From: Ruminococcus sp. | GTDB taxonomy: Bacteria; Bacillota; Clostridia; Oscillospirales; Ruminococcaceae | Assembly (NCBI RefSeq): GCF_019423705.1 | Contig: NZ_JAHZAX010000004.1 | Span: 1-64,000 of the forward strand | DNA: 64,000 nt | Direction of reading: 5' to 3' | Shown: positions 47,322-56,495 of the stretch, piece by piece | How positions within the stretch are numbered: the stretch's first letter is position 1 | Layout of the letters: each line of letters opens with the position of its first letter | Program-made: the position numbers and the translations under genes | The notes under the pieces: model-generated | Databases searched by the model: none | The model's input: the letters and a program-made list of their open reading frames with translations, nothing else | Told to the model about the DNA's origin: nothing

Positions 47322-50003
47322 TTATTTTTCATTAGTGATAACATTATCAGCCTTGCGCCTTGAAAAAAGCTTTGGTATAAGTCCGGCAACAACAGGCACG
47401 GCAGCCGCACATATAAGCGCCGTCAAAAATTGCTTTATGGTCGGCACGGCGGTGAGGAAAATTCCCTGCAATGAGGGGATATATACCCCTGCGAAAAGTG
47501 CCGCAGCTGAAATGAATACTGAAAACAGCAGGAAGGGATTTGAGAGATACGGCACGCTGAAAAGCGTCTTTTCTTCTGATTTGCACTCGAAAACGTGAAT
47601 GAGCTGGCTGAGCACAAGAGTTATGAGCGCTCCTGTTCGGGCGACTTCAAGTGACTGGGTCTGGGTCAGCAGGACTGTAAAGCAGGCAAGTGTGCAAATG
47701 CCGATAAGAAGCCCTCTTATGACGATGCGCCAAAGAAGTCCGCCGCTGAAAAAGCTGTCCCCCTCTTTTCTCGGGGGCTTTTTCATTACCGAGCTTTCAC
47801 AAGGTTCAAGCCCCAATGCAATGGCAGGGAGACTGTCCGTCACAAGGTTCACAAGAAGTATCTGCGCAGGCAGCAGCACCATTGGCAGACCCATTATGAT
47901 TCCCCCCAGCATTGTTATGACCTCGCCGATATTGCAGGATATCAGATACCGCACGAATTTGCGTATGTTCTGATATATCGTCCTGCCCTCTTCGACAGAG
48001 TTCACAAGGGTGGCGAAATTGTCGTCAAGAAGTATGACGTCGGCGGCCTGCTTTGTTACTTCCGTTCCCGATATGCCCATTGATACGCCGATATCGGCTT
48101 CTTTAACCGCAGGTGCGTCATTAACGCCGTCCCCTGTCATTGCGCATACGTTTCCACGGGCTTTGAAAGCCTTGACGATACGAAGCTTGTGGGCAGGGGT
48201 CACTCTTGCGAAAACACGGCAGTTCTCGATAACATTGTCAAGCTGGCTGTCGTCCATTCTGTCAAGCTCATCGCCTGTCAGCGCAACTGCACCCTCTTTC
48301 ATTATGCCCACTTCCTTTGCGATAGCCACCGCTGTAAGTTTGTGGTCGCCTGTTATCATAACGGTCTTAATGCCTGCACGCTCACATTCCGCAACGGCTT
48401 TTTTGGCTTCCGCCCTCGGTGGGTCTTTCATCGCCATTAGCCCGAGGAACACCCATTTGTTGTTAGTCTTCTCAGTTTTCTGCGAAAATGCGATAACACG
48501 CAAGCCTTTTGCGGCGTATTCATCGCTCTTTGACGATACCGCAAGACGCTTTGTTCCGCTGAGGGGGATATACCCCTCTGAGGTGAGGATATAGCCGCAC
48601 TCTTTGATGATAACGTCAAATGCGCCTTTTTTGAACGCAGTTCGCTCACCCTGCTCGTCTGCACATATAACAGTCATCGACCTTGAATCGCTGTCAAAGG
48701 GCAGTTCGTCAATGCGCTTGTAGCCAAGCTGGGCGGTGTTGATCCCGCTTTTTGCGCAGGCTATAAGGATAGCCGCTTCGGTGGGGTCGCCGTCGGCGCA
48801 AATGTCTGAGGGCTTTTGATCTCGGTTGCGCTTTCGGCAAAGTTTCGGCTCGGCAAGCTTTGCATTATTGCACGCCGCCGCACATAGCATAATGGCGGTA
48901 AGGTCGGGGCTGTCCCAAGCTTTCAGCTGTTTGCCTGCAAACGTTACGCCCTCGCTGTCGAGAGCATATTCACGGCTTTGATCTGAACAGGTGTAAATAT
49001 CCGTGACGGTCATTTTGTTCATTGTCACCGTGCCTGTTTTGTCGGTGCAGATGACTGTTGCGCAGCCAAGGGTCTCAACGGAATGAAGCCTATGGACAAG
49101 CGCTTGTCGGCGTAGCATTTTTCGCACCGCCAAGGCAAGGGCGATGGTGACAGTCGCAGGCAGACCTTCGGGGATAGCGGCAATAGCGATGGTGATACCG
49201 GTCATTGCCATATTAAGGACAGGTTCGCCCCTCAGCACGCCTGCAAGGAAAACTACGATACAAACGGCGATGCAAATTATCGCCAAGGTCTTGCCAAGCT
49301 CACCAAGCTTTTTCTGCAAAGGCGTTTCGGGCTCTGCGATCTCTTCAAGCATTGTGGATACCCTGCCCATTTGACTGCGCTGACCTGTTGCAACGGCGGT
49401 CATTTCGCCCACGCCCTTTGTCACAACAGCCCCCATATAGACCATATAATCTTTGTTCAAAGCGGTGAAATCTATCTCCTGCGAACGGGCTTTTTTCTGC
49501 ACGGGAACGGACTCTCCCGTCAGAGCGGATTCATCGCACAAAAGGGCTTTGGCTGAGTTTATGTAGCCGTCGCAAGGTATCCTGTCGCCAGCTTCAACGG
49601 AGAAAACGTCCCCTGCAACGACTTCCGCCGCCGGTATCTTAACAAGCTTTCCGTCACGATAAACACGGGCGGTGGGGGCGGTCATATTCTCAAGCTTCTC
49701 AAGGGTCTTTTCGCAGCGATATTCTTGGATAAACCCAAGGGTCGCATTTATCACAACGATGAGCACGATGGGTATAGCGTCGGTGTATTGCCCCAGCGCA
49801 ACGGATATTACCGTCGCCACAAGAAGTATCATCACCATTATATCGTGAAACTGACCTGCAAATATTTTCAGCGGCGAGGTGCGTTTTTTCTGCGCAAGGC
49901 GGTTCTCTCCGTCGGCGGAAAGGCGTTTTTGCGCTTCTGCGGAGGTCAGCCCCTTTTGCGAAGCCGCCGCCTCGGGGAGTTTCTTTTCCAAAAGTTCCAG
50001 CAC
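47322..50003 (-). CDS. Calcium-type P-type cation ATPase (P2)
   Basis: The 893-residue pump has the P2-ATPase order: N-terminal cation ATPase domain (EKKLPEAAASQKGLTSAEAQ), actuator TGES (ALTGESVPV), the PEGL membrane motif (AAIPEGLPATVTIAL), the phosphorylated Asp321 in CTDKTGTVTMNKMT, KGAFD for nucleotide binding and MTGDGVNDAPA. VATVISVALGQYTDA and the LVNLVTDSLPAIALGLEP end are typical of bacterial SERCA/PMCA-like Ca2+ pumps. It exports Ca2+ or a related ion. GAAAGGAAG precedes the start. Confidence 0.93.
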   Translation of the reverse strand: MLELLEKKLPEAAASQKGLTSAEAQKRLSADGENRLAQKKRTSPLKIFAGQFHDIMVMILLVATVISVALGQYTDAIPIVLIVVINATLGFIQEYRCEKTLEKLENMTAPTARVYRDGKLVKIPAAEVVAGDVFSVEAGDRIPCDGYINSAKALLCDESALTGESVPVQKKARSQEIDFTALNKDYMVYMGAVVTKGVGEMTAVATGQRSQMGRVSTMLEEIAEPETPLQKKLGELGKTLAIICIAVCIVVFLAGVLRGEPVLNMAMTGITIAIAAIPEGLPATVTIALALAVRKMLRRQALVHRLHSVETLGCATVICTDKTGTVTMNKMTVTDIYTCSDQSREYALDSEGVTFAGKQLKAWDSPDLTAIMLCAAACNNAKLAEPKLCRKRNRDQKPSDICADGDPTEAAILIACAKSGINTAQLGYKRIDELPFDSDSRSMTVICADEQGERTAFKKGAFDVIIKECGYILTSEGYIPLSGTKRLAVSSKSDEYAAKGLRVIAFSQKTEKTNNKWVFLGLMAMKDPPRAEAKKAVAECERAGIKTVMITGDHKLTAVAIAKEVGIMKEGAVALTGDELDRMDDSQLDNVIENCRVFARVTPAHKLRIVKAFKARGNVCAMTGDGVNDAPAVKEADIGVSMGISGTEVTKQAADVILLDDNFATLVNSVEEGRTIYQNIRKFVRYLISCNIGEVITMLGGIIMGLPMVLLPAQILLVNLVTDSLPAIALGLEPCESSVMKKPPRKEGDSFFSGGLLWRIVIRGLLIGICTLACFTVLLTQTQSLEVARTGALITLVLSQLIHVFECKSEEKTLFSVPYLSNPFLLFSVFISAAALFAGVYIPSLQGIFLTAVPTIKQFLTALICAAAVPVVAGLIPKLFSRRKADNVITNEK

Positions 50004-50108
50004 GATGTATCTTCCTTTCTGTTTTTGTAGATTTGTAGATTTGGTTTGCGGTTATTGCCTATGAAAATATATGCGGACAAGGGGTAAATAATGCCGCCTG
50101 TTTTCGCC

Positions 50109-50137
50109 TTGCGCTTTCGGCGAAAATGTGGTATAAT
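50109..50137 (+). promoter_or_regulatory. Promoter of tex
   Basis: TTGCGC (50109-50114) and TATAAT (50132-50137) are 17 bases apart. Confidence 0.7.
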
Positions 50138-50218
50138 AAAAGGGCAAAATCGCACAGGGCTGATAAAACACTTTCGTTTCAGCCTTTATTTTTTACTTTA
50201 TGGATACGAGGATACAAA

Positions 50219-52372
50219 ATGGACATTAACAAAACTTTGGCGGAGGAATTCAAGCTTCGTCAGGAACAGATCGACAATACAGTCGCACTTATCGACGATG
50301 ACAAGACTATCCCTTTCATCGCTCGTTACCGCAAGGAGCTTACAGGCTCTCTTGACGATCAGGTGCTGAGAGAAATTTTCGACAGGCTCACATATCTGCG
50401 AAATCTTGAAAAGCGCAAAGGGGAAATAATATCGTCTATCACCGAGCAGGAGAAAATGACCGACGAGATTATGGCGGCTATCGAAAAGGCAAAGACCCTT
50501 GTGGAGGTGGAGGATATCTACCGCCCTTACAAGCCAAAGCGCAAAACAAGGGCTTCTATCGCAAGAGAAAAGGGACTTGAGCCGCTGGCGGAATTTTTGC
50601 TTGCGCAGGATAAAAACGCCGACCCTAACGCCGAGGCTGAAAAATATATCGACGGCGAAAAGGGCGTTGACACCGCAGAAGCTGCTTTGCAGGGGGCAAT
50701 GGATATCATCGCAGAGGACGTTTCAGACGACGCAGGGCTGAGAAAATATATCCGTGAGCTGTTCAATCAGATAGGCATAATTTCATCAAAGGCGGCAGAC
50801 GATACCGCCGAGACTGTTTATGAGAATTATTACGACTTTGCGGAAAGCGTAAAGAAGATCGCAGGACACAGAGTTCTTGCTATCGACCGTGGCGAGAAAG
50901 AGGGCGTGCTGAAAGTTTCCGTTGATGTTGCGGAGGGGGCAGGTGAAAGAGCCTGCACAAAGCGTTATGTGAAAAACGACAGCCCTTGCGGAAAGCTTTG
51001 TGAAGCCGCTTGCGTTGACAGCTATAAGCGTCTTATCTATCCGTCTATCGAGCGAGAGATAAGGGCGGAGCTTTCTTCAAATGCGCAGGAGGGTGCGATA
51101 AAAGTGTTCTCTTCAAACCTCCGTCAGCTTCTTATGCAGCCCCCTGTTAAGGGCACGGTGACATTGGGTCTTGACCCCGGATATGCTCACGGCTGCAAGA
51201 CTGCTGTTGTTGACGAGACGGGAAAAGTTCTTGACACGGCAATAATATACATCACTCCCCCAAGAAAGGACACGGAGCGTGCAAAGCGCATTATATCGGG
51301 CTTTATAAAGAAATACGGCGTTACGACTATCGCCATCGGCAACGGCACGGCTTCACGAGAGACCGAGCAGTTCACGGCAGAGCTTATAAAGGAAATTCCG
51401 CAGAAGGTTTCATATATGGTGGTATCTGAGGCTGGCGCTTCCGTTTATTCCGCTTCAAAGCTTGCGGCGGAAGAGTTTCCAGACTATGACGTTTCACTTC
51501 GTTCGGCGGTGTCTATCGCAAGGCGACTTCAAGACCCGTTGGCAGAGCTTGTAAAGATCGACCCGAAAGCTATCGGCGTTGGTCAGTATCAGCACGATAT
51601 GCCCAAGGCTCGAATGGACGAAGCCCTCAAGGGCGTTGTTGAGGACTGCGTTAACTCTGTTGGCGTTGATCTTAACACGGCTTCATTCTCTCTGCTTTCA
51701 TACATTTCGGGAATAAATTCCACCGTGGCGAAGAATATCGTTGCTTATCGTGAGGAAAACGGCGCATTTACCGAGAGAAAACAGCTTATGAAAGTGCCGA
51801 AGCTTGGCGCGAAGGCTTTTGAGCAATGCGCAGGATTTTTGCGTGTTCAAGGTGGCAAGAACCCTCTCGACAACACAGCCGTTCACCCCGAGTCATACAA
51901 AGCGGCCAAAGCTCTTATCGAAAAGTGCGGACTTAGTCTTGCGGATATGGGCAATGTAAAGGAGATCGCCGAAAAGGTGAAGGCGACAGGTCTGAAAAAG
52001 CTTTCCGCCGAGATAGGCGTTGGTGCGCCGACACTTTCGGATATCGTGGGCGAGCTTGAAAAGCCCGGCCGTGACCCTCGTGACGAGCTGCCTCCACCGC
52101 TTATGAGAAGCGGCGACATAATGGAGCTTAGCGACCTCAAGCCTGGTATGGAACTTATGGGAACGGTGCGCAATGTTATTGACTTTGGTGCATTCGTCGA
52201 TATCGGCGTACACGAGGACGGACTTGTACACATTTCGCAGATATGCGACAGATACATCAAGCACCCGCTCGAGGCTGTTAAGGTGGGCGAGGTCGTAAAG
52301 GTTTGGGTGCTCAATGTTGACACCAAAAAGAAGCGCATTTCGCTGACTATGAAAAAGCCAAAGGGCAATTAA
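50219..52372 (+). CDS. tex: Tex-family RNA-binding transcription accessory protein
   Basis: The 717-residue protein has the Tex order: N-terminal helices (TIPFIARYRKELTGSLDDQV), an YqgF-like RNase H fold (TLGLDPGYAHGCKTAVVDE), helix-hairpin-helix blocks (ASFSLLSYISGINSTVAKNI) and a C-terminal S1 domain from about 640 (GTVRNVIDFGAFVDIGVHED). It binds nucleic acids and affects transcription and stress tolerance. ATG at 50219 matches the family start; the upstream frame runs through the promoter region. No operon partner. Confidence 0.95.
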   Translation: MDINKTLAEEFKLRQEQIDNTVALIDDDKTIPFIARYRKELTGSLDDQVLREIFDRLTYLRNLEKRKGEIISSITEQEKMTDEIMAAIEKAKTLVEVEDIYRPYKPKRKTRASIAREKGLEPLAEFLLAQDKNADPNAEAEKYIDGEKGVDTAEAALQGAMDIIAEDVSDDAGLRKYIRELFNQIGIISSKAADDTAETVYENYYDFAESVKKIAGHRVLAIDRGEKEGVLKVSVDVAEGAGERACTKRYVKNDSPCGKLCEAACVDSYKRLIYPSIEREIRAELSSNAQEGAIKVFSSNLRQLLMQPPVKGTVTLGLDPGYAHGCKTAVVDETGKVLDTAIIYITPPRKDTERAKRIISGFIKKYGVTTIAIGNGTASRETEQFTAELIKEIPQKVSYMVVSEAGASVYSASKLAAEEFPDYDVSLRSAVSIARRLQDPLAELVKIDPKAIGVGQYQHDMPKARMDEALKGVVEDCVNSVGVDLNTASFSLLSYISGINSTVAKNIVAYREENGAFTERKQLMKVPKLGAKAFEQCAGFLRVQGGKNPLDNTAVHPESYKAAKALIEKCGLSLADMGNVKEIAEKVKATGLKKLSAEIGVGAPTLSDIVGELEKPGRDPRDELPPPLMRSGDIMELSDLKPGMELMGTVRNVIDFGAFVDIGVHEDGLVHISQICDRYIKHPLEAVKVGEVVKVWVLNVDTKKKRISLTMKKPKGN

Positions 52373-52388
52373 AGAATCAAAGACAGAA

Positions 52389-52427
52389 AAAGTTCCTCTG
52401 ACGTAAAGGTCGGAGGAACTTTTTTTC
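52389..52427 (+). terminator. Terminator of tex
   Basis: AAAGTTCCTCTGAC pairs with GTCGGAGGAACTTT around GTAAAG, followed by T7. Confidence 0.9.
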
Positions 52428-52464
52428 TGCAAATTGTACAAAACGTAAAAATCTCAAAATATAG

Positions 52465-52493
52465 TTGACACAGGGAAACTTTTGTGGTACAAT
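52465..52493 (+). promoter_or_regulatory. Promoter of the manganese riboswitch and mntP
   Basis: TTGACA (52465-52470) and TACAAT (52488-52493) are 17 bases apart. Confidence 0.85.
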
Positions 52494-52544
52494 CAGTTTA
52501 CTTTGATGCGTTCGGAGAATACGCATTTTATTATTTTATTCCTT

Positions 52545-52655
52545 TTTGTGAGGGAGTAGTTGGCGCAGGATATACTGTGGGGCAAGTCAACATACTGACC
52601 GTTTATGCGGTCTGGCTTGTCGGGGTCATAATAAGCTCTTAACAAGACTCACATA
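52545..52655 (+). promoter_or_regulatory. yybP-ykoY manganese riboswitch
   Basis: P1 is made by TGTGAG (52547-52552) and CTCACA (52648-52653). Inside lie AGGGAGTAG at the 5' side and stems GGCAAGTC/GACTTGCC-like and GACCG/CGGTC, the two-legged fold of this class. A hairpin (CATACGGCT with AGCTGTATG, 52652-52677) and a T-rich terminator-like stretch to 52735 follow as expression platform. The MntP efflux gene behind it is the classic target, so Mn2+ should turn it on. Confidence 0.85.
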
Positions 52656-52798
52656 CGGCTGACGGGATAGCTGTATGCTGAGAACTTTTCTAAGTCAGAT
52701 ACGGCTGTCAAGCTTTGTATCGGGCTTTTATTTTTTGTCCGAAAACCAAAGATCCAAACCAGAAAACCAGAAAAAACAGATCAGGAGAGAAAATCAAA

Positions 52799-53383
52799 AT
52801 GGGATTTATTGAACTTTTGCTTATCGGAGTAGGTCTTTCAATGGACGCCTTTGCGGTATCGGTCTGCAAGGGGCTTAATATGAGGAAGATCAATTACAAG
52901 CACGCATTTATTATCGCTGCATTTTTCGGCGGTTTTCAGGCTTTGATGCCCTTCCTCGGCTGGGCGCTGGGCAGCCAGTTTGAGCAGTATATAGAGTCTG
53001 TCGATCATTGGATAGCTTTCATTTTGCTTGCATTTATCGGCGGAAAAATGGTGATGGAAGCAATCAAAGGCGGCGATGATGAAGATGATGATGAAAAAGA
53101 AGTCTGTCCCGACAAGCTGGATATCAAGGAGCTTTTTATGCTTGCCGTTGCTACCAGTATCGACGCCCTTGCCGTTGGCGTGACTTTCGCATTTTTGAAT
53201 GTCAATATCGTGTTCTCTATAACAACGATTGGCATAACAACATTTGTCATTTCTATCGCAGGCGTTGTGATAGGCAACCTCTTCGGTGCGAAATATAAAA
53301 GCAAGGCTGAGATCGCAGGCGGAATCATTCTCGTGCTTATCGGTCTGAAAATTCTTCTCGAGGGCGTTGGCATACTTAAATAA
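52799..53383 (+). CDS. mntP: Manganese efflux pump MntP
   Basis: The 194-residue membrane protein has six segments in two similar halves, each with the key motif: GLSMDAFAVSVCKG and ATSIDALAVGVTFA, with the Asp that binds metal. A highly acidic loop (GGDDEDDDEKE) lies between the halves. It exports Mn2+. CAGGAGAG precedes the ATG at 52799; an in-frame ATG at 52715 lies in the riboswitch platform and is rejected. The riboswitch upstream fits Mn2+ control. Confidence 0.95.
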   Translation: MGFIELLLIGVGLSMDAFAVSVCKGLNMRKINYKHAFIIAAFFGGFQALMPFLGWALGSQFEQYIESVDHWIAFILLAFIGGKMVMEAIKGGDDEDDDEKEVCPDKLDIKELFMLAVATSIDALAVGVTFAFLNVNIVFSITTIGITTFVISIAGVVIGNLFGAKYKSKAEIAGGIILVLIGLKILLEGVGILK

Positions 53384-53402
53384 TCGAATTTTCACAAACA
53401 TA

Positions 53403-53440
53403 AAGGCGGAGCAGTTCAATAATGCTCCGCCTGTTTTATT
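53403..53440 (+). terminator. Terminator of mntP
   Basis: AGGCGGAGCA (53404-53413) pairs with TGCTCCGCCT (53423-53432), followed by GTTTTATT. It also lies after the convergent GGDEF gene. Confidence 0.8.
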
Positions 53441-53454
53441 ACTTTGTTGTATCG

Positions 53455-55359
53455 TTATATAGCGCTTCTGCGTGACGATTTGTGCTGACGTTTGTGACAA
53501 TACATTTCGCCGTCCGCTGAGCTTATACATTCGTCAAGCTCTTTTAGAAGAGTCATTTTTCTTGCCGCACAACCAATGCTGACCTCAACATTATAAGGCG
53601 CTTTGCTCCTGCGGTTGTAGTCTTTTAGTATGTGAGAAAGCTTTTGCTCAAGCTCTTCCTTGCATTTGTCAACGTCATCTGTCGCCATCATCACGACAAA
53701 TTCATCGCCGCCGAAACGTGAGCATATTCCACCGTCTTCGGTGAGCTTTTCAAGGGCTGACGAGAGCGCTTTGATAGCCCTGTCGCCCTCGGTGTGTCCG
53801 AAATTGTCGTTTATGCCTTTGAGATCGTCCATATCCACCGAGAACACCACCGAGAAAATGCCCTCTTTATCTGCCTTTTTCATAAGCTTCTTTGCGTGCT
53901 TGTAAAAACCACGCCTGTTGAATATCCCCGTCATAGGGTCGAGCATATGCACTCTTGCAAGCTCTTTATTTGCCTTTTCGAGCCGCTGGCGGTTCTTGAA
54001 GCTTTCCATTATCTGATTGGTGTTGTTGATAAAACGCCGTGTGTTTTGAAAAAGGAACCCTCCTGAATTGAAGGACACCGCAACATAGCCTATGACCTCA
54101 TCTTGAAAGTGCAATGGAGAGAACATAATGTTGTTGTGCTCGCTGAGGACTTGGTCAAGGTCGGGCAAAAGCTCTTTTACATCATATATATCGCCGTAGG
54201 TATATTTATTATCAAAGCTCTGCATAAAAACACGCATTTGGCGAGTGAAGCTTTCGTTATAACGCTCTTTGCTCTTTTCACTTTTTAGGAAATCGGAATT
54301 TGTGCACACCCAGCAATAATAATCGCTGTAATGTGACATAACCCTTGCAATTTCCTCGACGGTGTGGCATTCCACAGTTTTGGCAAGATAGGAAAACATA
54401 TGGGTCTCGTGGCCGTCGGAGTCGGTTATAAGGTGGAAAAGCTCCATTATCTTGTCTCCCACTTGACTAGGGTCAACTTTCTCGCAGCCGCAGGACTGGG
54501 ATATCCGCATTTCATATGGTATCTCAACACTGTCGGGCAGCTGGCAGCCGCTTTGGATATCCTCCACCGCCGCAATTATAAGCTCGCCCATTTTGCTTAT
54601 ATCGACAGCCGCCGTTGTAAGCCTTGGGTTGTTATACTGCTCTATCTCAATGCCGTCAAAGCCCGTTACTATAATGTCCTCGGGCACTCTGTATCCGTGC
54701 TTTTTCAGCACGCTGCAAGTGGATATCGCCATTGAATCGTTTGCACATATGATAGCCTCGGGTAATTCAAGACCGCTCTGCAAAAAGTCCTCCACCACCT
54801 TGATAGTCGGCGTATCCCCAAAATCGCCATAGCCGAGCCTTTCCGGTTCGAAATCGATATCATTGTCACGGAGCACTTTCTTGAAAGCTTCCACACGCTC
54901 TTCTGAAAAGTCGTTGCCCTTTATGCCTGCAATGAAATTAACTCTGCGGCAGCCGTGGTGCTCGATAACGTGCCGCACGATCTGCTCAAAGGTATCCTTA
55001 TAATTGAACACGATATTGCAGCAGCCATCAAGGTGTTTATCGACGCTTATAACAGGCACGCCGTTTTCCCTTGCACGCCGGACTATCATATTTGAAACGC
55101 CTTCATTTTTGATAGATTCCGCCAATATCACCAATGCGTCCAGCATTTTATAGCTTACAAGATCGTAAATGCTGGCCTCGCCTCTTGTGTATGCTGTATC
55201 GTAATAGATATCCGAAAATGCGTTGAAAAGAAGGACGTTATAGCCTTTTTCCTTTGCACGGCTGCAAATTGACATAGTGATATCTTTCACATAGTCAGAC
55301 TGAACACCTGCGACGCATATGCCGATTATTTTGTGTCCCTTTTTTTCTCCGTTGAACAT
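53455..55359 (-). CDS. LacI-type sugar-sensor / diguanylate cyclase fusion
   Basis: The 634-residue protein has a periplasmic-binding-like domain of the LacI effector type (about 10-290; IIGICVAGVQSDYVKDI, GVPVISVDKHLDG, EAIICANDSMAISTC, IVTGFDGIEIEQYNNPRLTT) but no helix-turn-helix and no signal peptide. A linker with a GAF-like stretch follows, then a GGDEF domain with RFGGDEF at 548-554. It should make cyclic di-GMP in the cytoplasm in response to a small ligand, probably a sugar. An RXXD inhibition site is not obvious. It is transcribed alone. Confidence 0.9.
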   Translation of the reverse strand: MFNGEKKGHKIIGICVAGVQSDYVKDITMSICSRAKEKGYNVLLFNAFSDIYYDTAYTRGEASIYDLVSYKMLDALVILAESIKNEGVSNMIVRRARENGVPVISVDKHLDGCCNIVFNYKDTFEQIVRHVIEHHGCRRVNFIAGIKGNDFSEERVEAFKKVLRDNDIDFEPERLGYGDFGDTPTIKVVEDFLQSGLELPEAIICANDSMAISTCSVLKKHGYRVPEDIIVTGFDGIEIEQYNNPRLTTAAVDISKMGELIIAAVEDIQSGCQLPDSVEIPYEMRISQSCGCEKVDPSQVGDKIMELFHLITDSDGHETHMFSYLAKTVECHTVEEIARVMSHYSDYYCWVCTNSDFLKSEKSKERYNESFTRQMRVFMQSFDNKYTYGDIYDVKELLPDLDQVLSEHNNIMFSPLHFQDEVIGYVAVSFNSGGFLFQNTRRFINNTNQIMESFKNRQRLEKANKELARVHMLDPMTGIFNRRGFYKHAKKLMKKADKEGIFSVVFSVDMDDLKGINDNFGHTEGDRAIKALSSALEKLTEDGGICSRFGGDEFVVMMATDDVDKCKEELEQKLSHILKDYNRRSKAPYNVEVSIGCAARKMTLLKELDECISSADGEMYCHKRQHKSSRRSAI

Positions 55360-55498
55360 TTCAGCAAGCGCCCTCTAAATACAGTTTCTATTTTTGGATT
55401 CTTCGCTCCACACGCTAAATCTTAAGATCATAAAATTGCAAAATCATAAATAAAGAAAATGAAAATAATACGTTCGTTATAAATAAACACTACATCTG

Positions 55499-55527
55499 AT
55501 TTTACCACATTCTTTCCAGTATGTCAA
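55499..55527 (-). promoter_or_regulatory. Promoter of the GGDEF gene
   Basis: On the minus strand TTGACA (55522-55527) and TAAAAT (55499-55504) are 17 bases apart, leaving a leader of about 130 bases. The rest of 55360-55593 shows no gene. Confidence 0.75.
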
Positions 55528-55593
55528 GAAAAATGGCAACGATTTCAGCTTGAAAATATGTTTATTATGCACAATCCTATGTTCTCTTTGCAA

Positions 55594-55630
55594 ACAAAAA
55601 AAGCAGAGCCGCAAAAACAGCTCTGCTTAT
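55594..55630 (-). terminator. Terminator of the RluA-type gene
   Basis: AAGCAGAGC (55601-55609) pairs with GCTCTGCTT (55620-55628); a T8 run follows on the minus strand. Confidence 0.8.
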
Positions 55631-55658
55631 TATATTCAGGTCGCTTATATTGTGTGAA

Positions 55659-56495
55659 TCATCGTAAAAGCTCCGCCATATCCTGCGGCAAGGGCGCTTT
55701 AACATTTATGAGCGTGCCGCTTTCTGGGCTTACAAACTTCACTTCGCCGCAATGGAGCGCTTGCCTTTTTATTGCGGTGCAGTCAGAGCCGTAAAGATCG
55801 TCGCCCACAAGGGGATAGCCAATGTGCGCCATATGCACTCTTATCTGATGTGTTCGCCCTGTTTCAAGGTAAAATTCTATGAGCGAATAGTCTGAAGTGT
55901 TCAGCTTCACAAGAAAATTCGTGGCGGAATACTGCCCGTCGGAACGCACGCAGCGCTTTATGATAGATTCCTGCTCCCTTGCGATAGGCACACAGATACG
56001 TCCGCCGCTGAGGGGAAGGAGCTTTGTTATGCCGAGATAGGTTTTTTCAAAGCTTTGCTGGAGAGCGAATGCGCTCCGCTGGCTTTTTGCCACAAGCACA
56101 CAGCCGCTCGTGTTGCGGTCGAGCCTGTTGACAGGGCGGAAAGTCAGATCGGGATAAAGCCCTGCAAAGAGGTTGCCAAGCGTGTCACCTTGGTGCTTTA
56201 TGGAAGGGTGACAGGGCATAAAAGGCGGTTTTGAGAACACCACACATTCCCCATCCTCGTAAAGGATATCGGCGTGAAGATCGCAGTTTGGCTCAAGGGC
56301 TTTGCCGTCTGCTTCACGGATCTCGATTTTTTCGCCTGCCGTCACGATATCAATGGTGCGAATAAGCTTTCCACTGCGTGTCATTCCGTTGTCAGTACGT
56401 TTGAGCTTTGTTATGAGCCGCTTTGAAAAGCCTCGCCCACGGAGGATATCTTCAAGGCTCCTGCCGTTTTCCGCTGTCGTTATTGTCAGTATCAT
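55659..56495 (-). CDS. RluA-family pseudouridine synthase
   Basis: The 278-residue protein has an S4-like N-terminal RNA-binding part (about 10-75; LEDILRGRGFSKRLITKLKR) and the synthase domain with the catalytic Asp in RPVNRLDRNTSGCVLVAKS, then GRTHQIRVHMAHIGYPLVGD. It modifies U in rRNA or tRNA; which site is not clear. The start overlaps the stop of the upstream membrane gene as ATGA, which argues for coupling and against a longer form. Confidence 0.93.
   Translation of the reverse strand: MILTITTAENGRSLEDILRGRGFSKRLITKLKRTDNGMTRSGKLIRTIDIVTAGEKIEIREADGKALEPNCDLHADILYEDGECVVFSKPPFMPCHPSIKHQGDTLGNLFAGLYPDLTFRPVNRLDRNTSGCVLVAKSQRSAFALQQSFEKTYLGITKLLPLSGGRICVPIAREQESIIKRCVRSDGQYSATNFLVKLNTSDYSLIEFYLETGRTHQIRVHMAHIGYPLVGDDLYGSDCTAIKRQALHCGEVKFVSPESGTLINVKAPLPQDMAELLR

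Noticed and set aside
52838..53530. Minus-strand frame of 230 codons
   Set aside because: Antisense to mntP and histidine-rich without any family pattern.
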